The notes under the pieces: model-generated
What the model was told of the DNA's origin: nothing
Database searches by the model: none
The model's input: only the letters and a program-made list of their open reading frames with translations
Position numbers and translations under genes: made by a program
NCBI GenBank assembly: GCA_003225515.1
Contig: QIAK01000042.1
Coordinates: forward strand, 1-6,760
Direction of reading: 5' to 3'
Source: Acidobacteriota bacterium
Lineage (GTDB): Bacteria; Acidobacteriota; Terriglobia; Terriglobales; Acidobacteriaceae
Length of the DNA stretch: 6,760 nt
Shown: in pieces, positions 1 through 6,709 of the stretch
Layout: the number at the start of each line of letters is the position of its first letter
Numbering within the stretch: position 1 is the first letter of the stretch

Positions 1-2
1 CG

Positions 3-1310
3 CCTGCGGAATTCTTCCGCCGCGTGATGCCGCTGTGGTCGCGTAGTTTGTCTGCCGCATCGGCTCGCAAACGCGTCCATGATGCGCCACAAGGCGGAAT
101 CTGGTTTTATTCCACTGCCTACAACTACACGAAGATCGCGCTGCAATACGAGCCCTTTATAGAGCAGAAAATCAATTTTCTGGTGGAGGATCCGGGCACG
201 GGGGGAAGGCGTCTGCGCGAGATTGGGCGAGAGTCGCATTGGCTATATGCCTGGTCGCGAAGTTCTGACATCCCGTCGTATTCGCAGGTGCGATCGATTG
301 GGGACCGGATCAGTGCGGCGGCAACAGCTGTGCGGCTGGGCGCTGAAGAAGATGCGATTCGGTCCGTTGTTCTGAAAAGTGAGTGGTGGCAGCATCTGCT
401 GACCCGGCGATTGGCGTTTGCGCTTTTCAATCATCGAGCCCTGCGTAGGTGGCGCGACGCGGTGCAGCCGGAGATGATCGTGGTCGGGAACGCCGGCGAT
501 GAACGAATTCTGCTGCTGAATGAAAGCATTGAAAAGGTTCCCACCGTTCTGCTCCAGCACGGCATCATGCATTGGACATACGCCGTAACGGATGAACCGG
601 TGGATGTATTTCTACTTCGCGGTCCATTCTTCCAACGCGCAGTGAATGAGAAGTTCCGCCGCAAGACGGTGATTCAAAATTTTCCCGAGGTGGCTGCGGC
701 GAGTTCGCAGAGGCGTAAGGTTGAGCGCAAAGACATTCTGTTCATCACGACCCCGTATGACGTCCCAGCGCTTTTTCATCGAAATGATCGGCGCGACATA
801 CTTCGTTCGCTGCTGCTTGTGGCGCAGTCAACTCAGCGGCGCCTGATGATTCGGGTACATCCCAACGAGACAATTTCAGACTATGAGCAGGCGATTAGGG
901 AACTGGAGCACGAGTTGGGCTTGCGGACAGAAGTTGCGTATTCGCAGGGGCCGGGCGCAGACGAGGTGTTAACGTCTTCGTGTGTAGCAGTACTACACTG
1001 TTCAACGATGTTTCTGGATTGCCTGCGCCATGGCATCCCAATCGTGAGCTTCGGCTGGCATTGGTTTCCCAACAAACAGCAGTTTGAGGACGAAGGCATT
1101 TTTCACTTCGCCTCTGATTTGAGCAATTTTGAAAATTTGGTTCGGCGGGGCATTGAAGGAAGACTTCCGGTTCGATGCGATGGGATTGCTGAGTTTCTTG
1201 CTCCGACTGAGCCTCAAGTGCTGGCGGATTTTTTTAAGCGGATCTGGGATGCGCGCCAGCCTAACAATGCCAGGCTGCTAGACGTCGACGTCAACGTCAA
1301 TGCGCGATAG
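3..1310 (+). CDS. GT-B-like surface-polysaccharide transferase, 5' end cut by window
   Basis: Probable cytoplasmic transferase of cell-surface glycan synthesis; the exact reaction is unknown. The frame has no stop back to position 3. The residues before the first candidate starts (GTG 24, ATG 27) read PAEFFRR, which looks like real protein, so I treat the gene as 5'-truncated. Counting from position 24 (428 residues), the pattern resembles capsule-synthesis, glycerophosphotransferase and sialyltransferase-like GT-B proteins: LLQHG at 177-181, RVHPNE at 277-282, and HCSTMFLDCLRHGIP at 325-339, the usual C-terminal small-residue loop followed by a helix and xGxP. I see no signal peptide or membrane segment. 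The C-terminal tail is low-complexity (DVDVNVN, 420-426). It converges on the next gene. The sialic-acid genes nearby make a nonulosonate transferase conceivable, but this is inference. A UDP-sugar epimerase-like fold is the other possibility. Coding status is secure; the function is weak. Confidence 0.8.
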   Translation, partial: PAEFFRRVMPLWSRSLSAASARKRVHDAPQGGIWFYSTAYNYTKIALQYEPFIEQKINFLVEDPGTGGRRLREIGRESHWLYAWSRSSDIPSYSQVRSIGDRISAAATAVRLGAEEDAIRSVVLKSEWWQHLLTRRLAFALFNHRALRRWRDAVQPEMIVVGNAGDERILLLNESIEKVPTVLLQHGIMHWTYAVTDEPVDVFLLRGPFFQRAVNEKFRRKTVIQNFPEVAAASSQRRKVERKDILFITTPYDVPALFHRNDRRDILRSLLLVAQSTQRRLMIRVHPNETISDYEQAIRELEHELGLRTEVAYSQGPGADEVLTSSCVAVLHCSTMFLDCLRHGIPIVSFGWHWFPNKQQFEDEGIFHFASDLSNFENLVRRGIEGRLPVRCDGIAEFLAPTEPQVLADFFKRIWDARQPNNARLLDVDVNVNAR

Positions 1311-1358
1311 CGCACTGCCCCTCTCCCATATCCCGGTATACATTCGGAAATGATTTCA

Positions 1359-1378
1359 ACTCTCGGAACGAGGTTTTA
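1359..1378 (+). terminator. weak candidate terminator hairpin
   Basis: In the gap between the two convergent genes, CTCG (1362-1365) pairs with CGAG (1369-1372) around a GAA loop. Two more pairs (AC 1359-1360 with GT 1373-1374) form across a bulged T, and a run of T follows (TTTT, 1374-1377). The stem is short and the T run brief, so this is a poor intrinsic terminator. It is the only candidate I see for the rightward gene. On the other strand the hairpin is not followed by a T run. Confidence 0.2.
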
Positions 1379-1384
1379 TGAGTG

Positions 1385-2488
1385 TTAACCCATCGAAGCA
1401 GCCTGGCGGATTACAAGGTGTTCCCAACGCGGAGCGATCTGGTCCCAATCCCAATTTCGTGACATTTCTATGCTCTGCTCGCCCATCTTCGCGCGAGTTT
1501 CACGATCGCGAATCAATGCTCCGACTTGTTCGAATAATTCTTCGTCGGACCACGCTACCAGGCCATTGCGCTGGTGAACGACAGTGGGCGTGTCGTAGTA
1601 GCCGTTGAGGACAATCGGCAATCCACAAGCCGCGGCTTCCTGCGTGACCTTCGGAACTCCTTCCGCGTATGAGGGCAGAACCAGCAGGGAGGATTTACGA
1701 AATTCCTCAGCGAGCGATGCCGGCTGGATCCCCCCAGGGAAGCGAATGTTTTCGAGACCCATCTGTTTTGCCTCGGCGCTGAGAGGCTGGACCAGAGGGC
1801 CGTCTCCATACCAGACAAAATCTGCCGGTTTGAAGCGGGCAGCCAGTTGGAGAAACATCTGCGGGTTCTTGGACGCCTTGACTGTGCCGCACCCGATTAC
1901 GCGACAATGCTCGGGTTCGCGCCGGCCTTTGCTGTGGAAAATGCCGGCTTCGAGTCCGAGAGGCAAGCAGGAGACCTTTTTGCCATAAAGAAATTCCGCA
2001 ACGCGAGCAAGGAATGGACTGATGGCGATGATGTGGTCGGCGGTTTCATACATGCCTCGAATGCGCGGAATCGCATGCTCCACACCTGGCTGGGCGAAAA
2101 CAGGATGCCCCACCAGATCCGACAGCCCGCCGACAGTCTTTTGATCGGCGATGATGCCCTCCATGGTCGCTATCACTGGCGTGCGTCTGCCCGATAATCG
2201 GCGAAGTTTTATTCCAATTTCGTCCGGCCAATCGACGCCGGGATAAAAGATCGCGTCGAAGCTTGATTGATAGGCAAGGGCAAGATGATAGGTCCAAAGG
2301 CGGGAGCGGACGAGATGGATGATTTTAACGCCGTTTTTAATGATCGCTTCTGGCGGCTCGTCATTCCCCACAGCTGTCCAATGTGCGCGCGGATCGGTGA
2401 AACGTGACAAAAGCGACCTCGCGTTCGAATTCTGCGCATTCGTAATCGAGCGATTCATCCAGCGGGGCACAAAAATGTGAACGGTCAT
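1385..2488 (-). CDS. GT4-family (GT-B) glycosyltransferase
   Basis: Retaining glycosyltransferase that would transfer a sugar from a nucleotide donor to a growing lipid-linked glycan at the cytoplasmic face of the membrane. Its 367 residues are a normal full length for the family. The N-terminal half (about 1-185) is the acceptor domain and includes ATMEG at 107-111 and ISPFLARVAEFL at 156-167. The C-terminal half has GCGTVKASKNP (199-209) with the expected lysine region, WYGDGP (226-231), LPSYAEGVP (271-279) and the E-x7-E pair E276/E284 of GT4 enzymes. Donor and linkage cannot be read from sequence. The ATG at 2488 gives a sensible start (MTVHIFVPRW); AGGAG lies too far upstream (about 19 bases), so its ribosome site is weak. 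No in-frame stop appears in the 60 bases upstream, so a slightly earlier start is not excluded. It is transcribed against its flanking genes, so it is its own unit. Confidence 0.9.
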   Translation of the reverse strand: MTVHIFVPRWMNRSITNAQNSNARSLLSRFTDPRAHWTAVGNDEPPEAIIKNGVKIIHLVRSRLWTYHLALAYQSSFDAIFYPGVDWPDEIGIKLRRLSGRRTPVIATMEGIIADQKTVGGLSDLVGHPVFAQPGVEHAIPRIRGMYETADHIIAISPFLARVAEFLYGKKVSCLPLGLEAGIFHSKGRREPEHCRVIGCGTVKASKNPQMFLQLAARFKPADFVWYGDGPLVQPLSAEAKQMGLENIRFPGGIQPASLAEEFRKSSLLVLPSYAEGVPKVTQEAAACGLPIVLNGYYDTPTVVHQRNGLVAWSDEELFEQVGALIRDRETRAKMGEQSIEMSRNWDWDQIAPRWEHLVIRQAASMG

Positions 2489-2622
2489 GCGTTCTCTAAC
2501 GCGAGATCTCCTGCATTCGTGTTTCCGATATGTATCCGGATCACCGGAATGGCGCCTTATCGCTTGTCGAGCGCAAGGTGTCGAATCTTAATCTTGCATT
2601 TCGGGACTTCTGAATAACTAGA

Positions 2623-2641
2623 GAATATAATTCATAAATTC
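2623..2641. repeat. imperfect dyad overlapping the -10 box, possible operator
   Basis: GAATATA (2623-2629) and TAAATTC (2635-2641) form a 7-base inverted repeat with one mismatch and a 5-base spacer. It sits directly over the candidate -10 box and the predicted start of transcription. This is where a repressor site would be expected, but AT-rich dyads arise easily by chance and no regulator gene is in the window. Confidence 0.22.
2626..2631 (+). promoter_or_regulatory. candidate -10 box of the neuB promoter
   Basis: TATAAT is a perfect match to the sigma-70-type -10 consensus, 36 bases before the neuB ATG, giving a predicted leader of about 30 bases. The -35 region at optimal spacing (2603-2608, GGGACT) does not match consensus. 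TTGCAT (2594-2599) is better but sits 26 bases away, too far. There is no extended TGn motif. A regulator or another sigma factor may compensate; chance occurrence in an AT-rich stretch is possible. Confidence 0.4.
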
Positions 2642-2667
2642 GTCGTCTCACTCACAAATCCCTGCAT

Positions 2668-3801
2668 ATGAAAATGGAAACAAAAAACGGGCCCCTTCAG
2701 TTCGGATTTGCCGGCGCTTCGGAAACGGTCGCAGCGACCGGTGGAAGTCCGGTTGACGCGAGTGAGCAAGCGCCTGTGCTGTCGATTGCCGGGCGTCAAA
2801 TCGGCAGATCGCATCCTCCGTTGGTGATCGCGGAAATCGGAATCAATCATGAGGGTAGCTTCGAAAAGGCTGTGCGGATGGTGGATGAAGCTGCGCGCGC
2901 CGGCTGCGAATGTGTGAAATTTCAGGCCCACGTTATCGAAGACGAGATGATTCCCAACAATGTGATCCCTGGAAATGCCAAGGAAAGCATCTGGGACATT
3001 ATGAAACGCTGCGCTCTTTCGGAAGAGCAGGATGCCGAGCTTAAGGAAAGAGTTGAGTCGAAAGGAATGATTTACCTCTCGACGCCATTCTCGAGGGCAG
3101 CCGCGGATCGACTGGAACGGCTGGGTGTTGCGGCGTACAAAATTGGATCGGGAGAGTGCAACAACTATCCGCTGATTGAACACATTGCAAGTTTTGGAAA
3201 ACCGGTGCTGCTCTCCACCGGCATGAATGACATTGCCTCGATTGCTGTGGCGGTCGAGATCCTGCGGCGATACTTCGTTTCGTACGCGCTGTTTCACTGC
3301 ACGTCGATGTATCCCACGCCCTACGACAAGGTGCGCCTGGGTGCGCTCGCGGACCTGGCGCAAGCTTTTCCGGATGCCGTTCTCGGTCTGAGTGACCATT
3401 CTCTGGGCAACTACACTTGTTACGCGGCCGTGCCTTTGGGCGCGAGTTTACTGGAGAAGCATTTCACCGCCGACAAAGAATGGCCCGGACCCGATGTTTC
3501 AATCTCCATCGATCGAATTGAACTGCAGGAACTGATTCGAGGCTCTCAGGCGATCCATCAGGCGCTGGGCGGAAGCAAGACGATTCTGCCAGAGGAGCAG
3601 CCCACTATCGATTTCGCTTACGCCTGTGTGGTGACGACTACGGATGTAAATGCCGGCGAGGAACTGACTGCGAAAAATATATGGGTGAAGCGGCCCGGCA
3701 CAGGAGAAATCAAGGCGGTGCATTACAACAAGGTCATTGGCCGCAAGGTGAAACAAGCGCTGCCGCGCAATACCCAGATTAAATGGTCGAATCTGCTATA
3801 A
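2668..3801 (+). CDS. neuB: N-acetylneuraminate synthase (sialic acid synthase)
   Basis: Cytoplasmic enzyme condensing ManNAc with phosphoenolpyruvate to N-acetylneuraminic acid. It has an N-terminal TIM barrel (about 50-300) and a C-terminal SAF/antifreeze-like domain (about 315-377). The sequence closely follows Neisseria-type NeuB: AEIGINHEG (55-63), VKFQAH (83-88), VIPGNA (99-104), STPFSRAAA (138-146), YKIGSGECNNY (157-167), LSTGMN (182-187), MYPTPY (214-219), GLSDH (240-244), EKHFT (263-267) and WVKRPG (339-344). By comparison with that enzyme as I recall it, E56, K84, H244 and H265 (metal ligands) and SAF-domain R342 are present. A legionaminate synthase is possible but less likely. The ATG at 2668 has no Shine-Dalgarno sequence. 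It leaves about 36 extra residues, poor in recognisable motifs, before the usual family start; an in-frame GTG at 2776 would remove them. It is first of a rightward set and paired with neuC. Confidence 0.93.
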   Translation: MKMETKNGPLQFGFAGASETVAATGGSPVDASEQAPVLSIAGRQIGRSHPPLVIAEIGINHEGSFEKAVRMVDEAARAGCECVKFQAHVIEDEMIPNNVIPGNAKESIWDIMKRCALSEEQDAELKERVESKGMIYLSTPFSRAAADRLERLGVAAYKIGSGECNNYPLIEHIASFGKPVLLSTGMNDIASIAVAVEILRRYFVSYALFHCTSMYPTPYDKVRLGALADLAQAFPDAVLGLSDHSLGNYTCYAAVPLGASLLEKHFTADKEWPGPDVSISIDRIELQELIRGSQAIHQALGGSKTILPEEQPTIDFAYACVVTTTDVNAGEELTAKNIWVKRPGTGEIKAVHYNKVIGRKVKQALPRNTQIKWSNLL

Positions 3802-3809
3802 CCATGCCG

Positions 3810-4970
3810 ATGGCAAATCCAAAGCTCAAAATCATGTTCCTGACTGCGACGCGGGCTGATTTCGGAAAATTGAAATCGCTTATGCGAAGTGTGTCGGACT
3901 CAGAACAGTTCGAGTGCCTTGTGTTCGCCACCGGTATGCACATGCTGGCTCGTTACGGGTCGACCATCCAGGAGATTTATAAGAGCGGCTTCCAGAACGT
4001 GCATCCCTTTATCAATCAGGACAGCTCGGTCAGTTCGCAAATGGATCTCGTGCTGGCCAATACGGTTCATGGGCTTGGGCTGCACATCAGGGAGTCGCAA
4101 CCGGATCTGCTGGTGGTTCACGGCGATCGCGTGGAAGCCCTCGCCGGCGCTATTGTGGGTGCTCTGAACAACGTACGGGTGGCTCACATTGAAGGTGGGG
4201 AAGTTTCCGGGACGGTGGATGAGCTTCTTCGTCATGCAGTGACAAAGTTGTCGCATATCCATTTCGTTGCGAATGAAGAGGCGGCCCAACGCCTACGACA
4301 GATGGGCGAAGACTGGAAGTCAATCTTCAGCATCGGATCACCCGACACCGACATCATGTTCTCGGCGAAGCTTCCGGATCTTGAAGAAGTTAAGCGGCGC
4401 TACGAGATTCCGTTCGAGCGGTATGGCATCGTCATGTACCACCCAGTCACGACCGAGCGCGCGCGGATCAGGGCGCATGCCCATGAATTGGCGGAGGCGT
4501 TGCTCGCCAGCGAAGGTAACTTTGTCGTGATTCATCCGAACAACGATCAGGGCGCGGAGATAATTCTGGAAGAACTTGAGCGGCTGCGCGGATTGTCTCG
4601 CTTCCGGTTCATTCCCTCCATGAGGTTCGAATATTTTCTGGTGCTTATGAAACACGCGACGGCGATGGTGGGGAACTCCAGCGCTGGAGTGCGGGAAGCG
4701 CCAGCATACGCCGTGCCGACCATCAACATTGGCACGCGGCAGAACAGGCGTTTCCAGTGCAGTTCAATTATCGACGTTGAGGAAGACGCTGCCGCGATCG
4801 GGCGCGCGCTGGCGAATCTGCCGGAAGGACTCATACCCGTTCATCATTTTGGCCGTGGCAATTGCGCTCAGGCATTTATGCAGGTGCTCTGCGGGGAGGA
4901 AATCTGGAGTCTGCCCACACAAAAGCAATTCAACGACGCCTCTGAGATGGCCACGCGTTATGCGAAATAA
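3810..4970 (+). CDS. neuC: UDP-N-acetylglucosamine 2-epimerase (hydrolysing)
   Basis: Converts UDP-GlcNAc to ManNAc and UDP, supplying the substrate of the adjacent synthase; cytoplasmic, GT-B-like fold. The frame opens at ATG 3783, 19 bases inside neuB; ATGs at 3804 and 3810 follow. I chose 3810 because the product then begins three residues before KLKIMFLT, as in relatives. None has a clear ribosome site, so coupling to neuB translation is likely. Numbered from 3783 (395 residues): ATRADFGKL (22-30), VVHGDR (111-116), HIEGGEVSGTVDE (135-147), ANEEA (163-167), IGSPD (184-188), YHPVTTE (219-225), GNSSAG (297-302) and INIGTRQ (314-320). D115, E137 and D146 have the spacing of the three acidic residues I recall as important in meningococcal NeuC. 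An epimerase for UDP-diacetylbacillosamine (LegG) is the main alternative; the Neisseria-like NeuB next door favours the ManNAc route. Confidence 0.92.
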   Translation: MANPKLKIMFLTATRADFGKLKSLMRSVSDSEQFECLVFATGMHMLARYGSTIQEIYKSGFQNVHPFINQDSSVSSQMDLVLANTVHGLGLHIRESQPDLLVVHGDRVEALAGAIVGALNNVRVAHIEGGEVSGTVDELLRHAVTKLSHIHFVANEEAAQRLRQMGEDWKSIFSIGSPDTDIMFSAKLPDLEEVKRRYEIPFERYGIVMYHPVTTERARIRAHAHELAEALLASEGNFVVIHPNNDQGAEIILEELERLRGLSRFRFIPSMRFEYFLVLMKHATAMVGNSSAGVREAPAYAVPTINIGTRQNRRFQCSSIIDVEEDAAAIGRALANLPEGLIPVHHFGRGNCAQAFMQVLCGEEIWSLPTQKQFNDASEMATRYAK

Positions 4971-5030
4971 TGCGAGCAGCCGGGCGGGTGGTAAGCCGGC
5001 GTGCGATATTTCTCGCAGGTTCGAGCGCCC

Positions 5031-6134
5031 ATGAAGATTGTCAGTCCTTTCCTGAAACGAGTGGTTTATCCCGCATTGTCGCTGGCTGGCACATTTCACC
5101 GTACTTCCGCTACTGGACTTGCTGTCGTGACTTACCATGGAGTGTTGCCGGAAGGGTATAAATCAATCGATGGGGCATTGGACGGAAATCTAATTACTGC
5201 CGAGATGTTGCATCGACAACTCCGGTTGCTGAAGACGCATTATGACCTGATCTCTCCCGATGATGTGCTCGCCTGGCACCAGAGGCACTGCGAGTTGCCG
5301 CCTCGGGCGGTCCTTTTGACATGTGATGACGGCCTGCTGAATTGCCTGACTGACATGTTGCCCGTTTTGCAAGCAGAGAAGGTCCAGTGTCTATTCTTTG
5401 TGACGGGAGCTTCGGCTGGAGAAGCGCGGACGATGCTCTGGTATGAGAATTTGTTTCTGTTGTTTCTTCGCGCACCGTCAGGGCCTTTCGAAGTTTCCGC
5501 CGGGAAGTTTGTAGTTCGAGGCGAGCTCCGGTCGGGAGACTCACGCCGTGCGATCTGGTGGGATTCGGTGAAGCGGCTCTCGCAAGTCGATGAGGGAAGC
5601 CGGGCATCGTTTATCCGTGCCGCGCGTATTCAATTTGGATTGGAAGCGGATAGAGATTTCGAGCCGGATAATGCTGTATCGTGTCAAAGGTTTGGCTTGC
5701 TGACCTGCGTGGAACTTCGGGAACTGACTTCCGCAGGGATGACGATCGGGGCGCACACATTGAGCCATCCCATGTTGTCTCAACAGTCCCCTGAATCGGC
5801 ATATGCAGAGATGTTTGAGAGCCGCGTGAGACTTGAATCGGCGCTGCAGAGGCGAGTATGGGCGTTTGCATATCCATTCGGGCACCCGCAGTCTGTCACG
5901 GCCCAAGTGCTTGCGATGCCGCAAAAGGCAGGTTATGAGATTGCGTTTCTGAACTTTGGCGGTGGACTGGGCACTCATCTGCCGCCGTTTGAGTTGCCGC
6001 GTGTGCATGTAACGGCTGAAATGAAGCTAGCGGAGTTCGAGGCCCAGGTGTCCGGCTTCTACATGCGCTTGCATCGGCGAGCGGAGCGGCCCGCGCCGAG
6101 CGTGGCGATAACGCAGGGTTCCGCATCGAAATGA
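5031..6134 (+). CDS. polysaccharide deacetylase, NodB/CE4 family
   Basis: Metal-dependent de-N- or de-O-acetylase expected to act on a glycan or its lipid-linked precursor; the substrate is not known. From ATG 5031 the protein has 367 residues. YHG (35-37) precedes motif 1, LTCDDG (96-101), with both aspartates D99/D100 but cysteine in place of the usual phenylalanine. Motif 2 is AHTLSH (241-246) with both metal histidines. AYPFG (280-284) fits motif 3, and LPRVHV (323-328) the C-terminal histidine region. About 140 residues separate motifs 1 and 2, much longer than in a minimal NodB domain; the insert is rich in aromatic residues. There is no convincing signal peptide, so it probably works in the cytoplasm. 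A GTG at 5001 would add 10 residues; ATG 5031 has GCAGGT 10 bases upstream and is preferred. It follows neuC by 60 bases and overlaps the next gene. Confidence 0.85.
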   Translation: MKIVSPFLKRVVYPALSLAGTFHRTSATGLAVVTYHGVLPEGYKSIDGALDGNLITAEMLHRQLRLLKTHYDLISPDDVLAWHQRHCELPPRAVLLTCDDGLLNCLTDMLPVLQAEKVQCLFFVTGASAGEARTMLWYENLFLLFLRAPSGPFEVSAGKFVVRGELRSGDSRRAIWWDSVKRLSQVDEGSRASFIRAARIQFGLEADRDFEPDNAVSCQRFGLLTCVELRELTSAGMTIGAHTLSHPMLSQQSPESAYAEMFESRVRLESALQRRVWAFAYPFGHPQSVTAQVLAMPQKAGYEIAFLNFGGGLGTHLPPFELPRVHVTAEMKLAEFEAQVSGFYMRLHRRAERPAPSVAITQGSASK

Positions 6135-6709
6135 CTGGCCGCAACGCGCAGACGAATCTAAAGACCTATGGCGCGCCCGAAGTAGCAGCACACTATGCTG
6201 CACTGAATTATCTGACGGCTTGCGAGCGAATGTTATTTCAGGCGTATGTCCCGGCGGGCTGCGATATTTTAGACCTCGGAGTGGGTGGCGGACGGACCAC
6301 GCCTTATCTGGCCAATCGGGCTTCCCGCTACGTTGGCGTGGACTATGCCGGGGCAATGGTCAAAGCGTGCCGGGCAAAGTTTCCTCACCTGGAATTTGTG
6401 GTCGCGGATGCCGCGAACCTGACAGCGTTTCCGAACGCGTCATTCGATGTGGTGGTGTTCGCCTTCAACGGCATCGACTACGTGCTGCCCGATGAGGCCC
6501 GGCGGCGCTGCTTCGAGCATGTTCATCGGGTTCTGAAGCATGGTGGTGTCTTTATTTTCTCCTCGCACAATCCCCGGGCAGTATTGGTGAGCCGAAGCTG
6601 GAGTCGCGAGCGGTTGCAGCGAATTGCACAAAAACTTTCGGCGGGCGTGAGAGTGTTCTATTGGATATTGCTTGTAATCCTTACGGCGGCGCGTTCCGTA
6701 CTCGCCTAA
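6131..6709 (+). CDS. SAM-dependent class I methyltransferase, probably cut short
   Basis: Would transfer a methyl group from S-adenosylmethionine, plausibly to a sugar of this locus; the target is unknown. The ATG overlaps the deacetylase stop (ATGA), so translation is probably coupled. Rossmann motifs are in order: ILDLGVGGG (46-54, SAM-binding loop), VGVDY (68-72, acidic residue for the ribose), VVADAANL (90-97), FDVVVFAFNGIDYV (105-118) and HRVLKHGGVFIFSSHNP (132-148). At 192 residues it ends just after a hydrophobic stretch (173-191), whereas relatives I recall run to about 250-280 residues with a further C-terminal substrate region. The TAA at 6707-6709 is followed in the same frame by open sequence to the window end that resembles such a continuation. 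The catalytic core is clear; whether the protein is functional is not. Confidence 0.82.
   Translation: MTGRNAQTNLKTYGAPEVAAHYAALNYLTACERMLFQAYVPAGCDILDLGVGGGRTTPYLANRASRYVGVDYAGAMVKACRAKFPHLEFVVADAANLTAFPNASFDVVVFAFNGIDYVLPDEARRRCFEHVHRVLKHGGVFIFSSHNPRAVLVSRSWSRERLQRIAQKLSAGVRVFYWILLVILTAARSVLA

Larger units (their letters stand above)
2489..2667. promoter_or_regulatory. divergent intergenic region between glycosyltransferase and neuB
   Basis: These 179 bases separate two divergent genes and should hold promoters for both. Features seen: TCCGG (2535-2539) and CCGGA (2544-2548) form an inverted repeat around ATCA, with a third related half, TTCCG, at 2523-2527. TGTCGA occurs twice (2565-2570 and 2579-2584). 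An AT-rich island spans about 2611-2645. No clear promoter for the leftward gene is visible, and no riboswitch or tRNA-like fold was recognised. Confidence 0.5.

Noticed and set aside
1605..2197. Plus-strand open frames across the glycosyltransferase
   Set aside because: They oppose a complete GT4 enzyme with intact E-x7-E motif and have no domain of their own.
2561..2577. Small hairpins (CGCT/AGCG and CTTG/CAAG) in the divergent region
   Set aside because: Four-base stems of this kind are expected by chance and have no T run or link to a known regulator.
2632..3399. 255-codon open frame on the minus strand opposite neuB
   Set aside because: It lies antisense to a strongly conserved gene, its translation shows no family motifs, and it is explained by the codon pattern of neuB.
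3900..4289. 129-codon minus-strand open frame opposite neuC
   Set aside because: Antisense shadow of the epimerase with no recognisable motif or ribosome site.
4970..5161. Short plus-strand frame starting right after neuC
   Set aside because: It runs in another frame through the beginning of the deacetylase and has no motif; the deacetylase frame explains the conservation.
5541..6008. 155-codon minus-strand open frame opposite the deacetylase
   Set aside because: Composition (many Arg, His, Gln, Ser) is typical of a reverse-frame shadow; the plus strand carries the CE4 motifs here.
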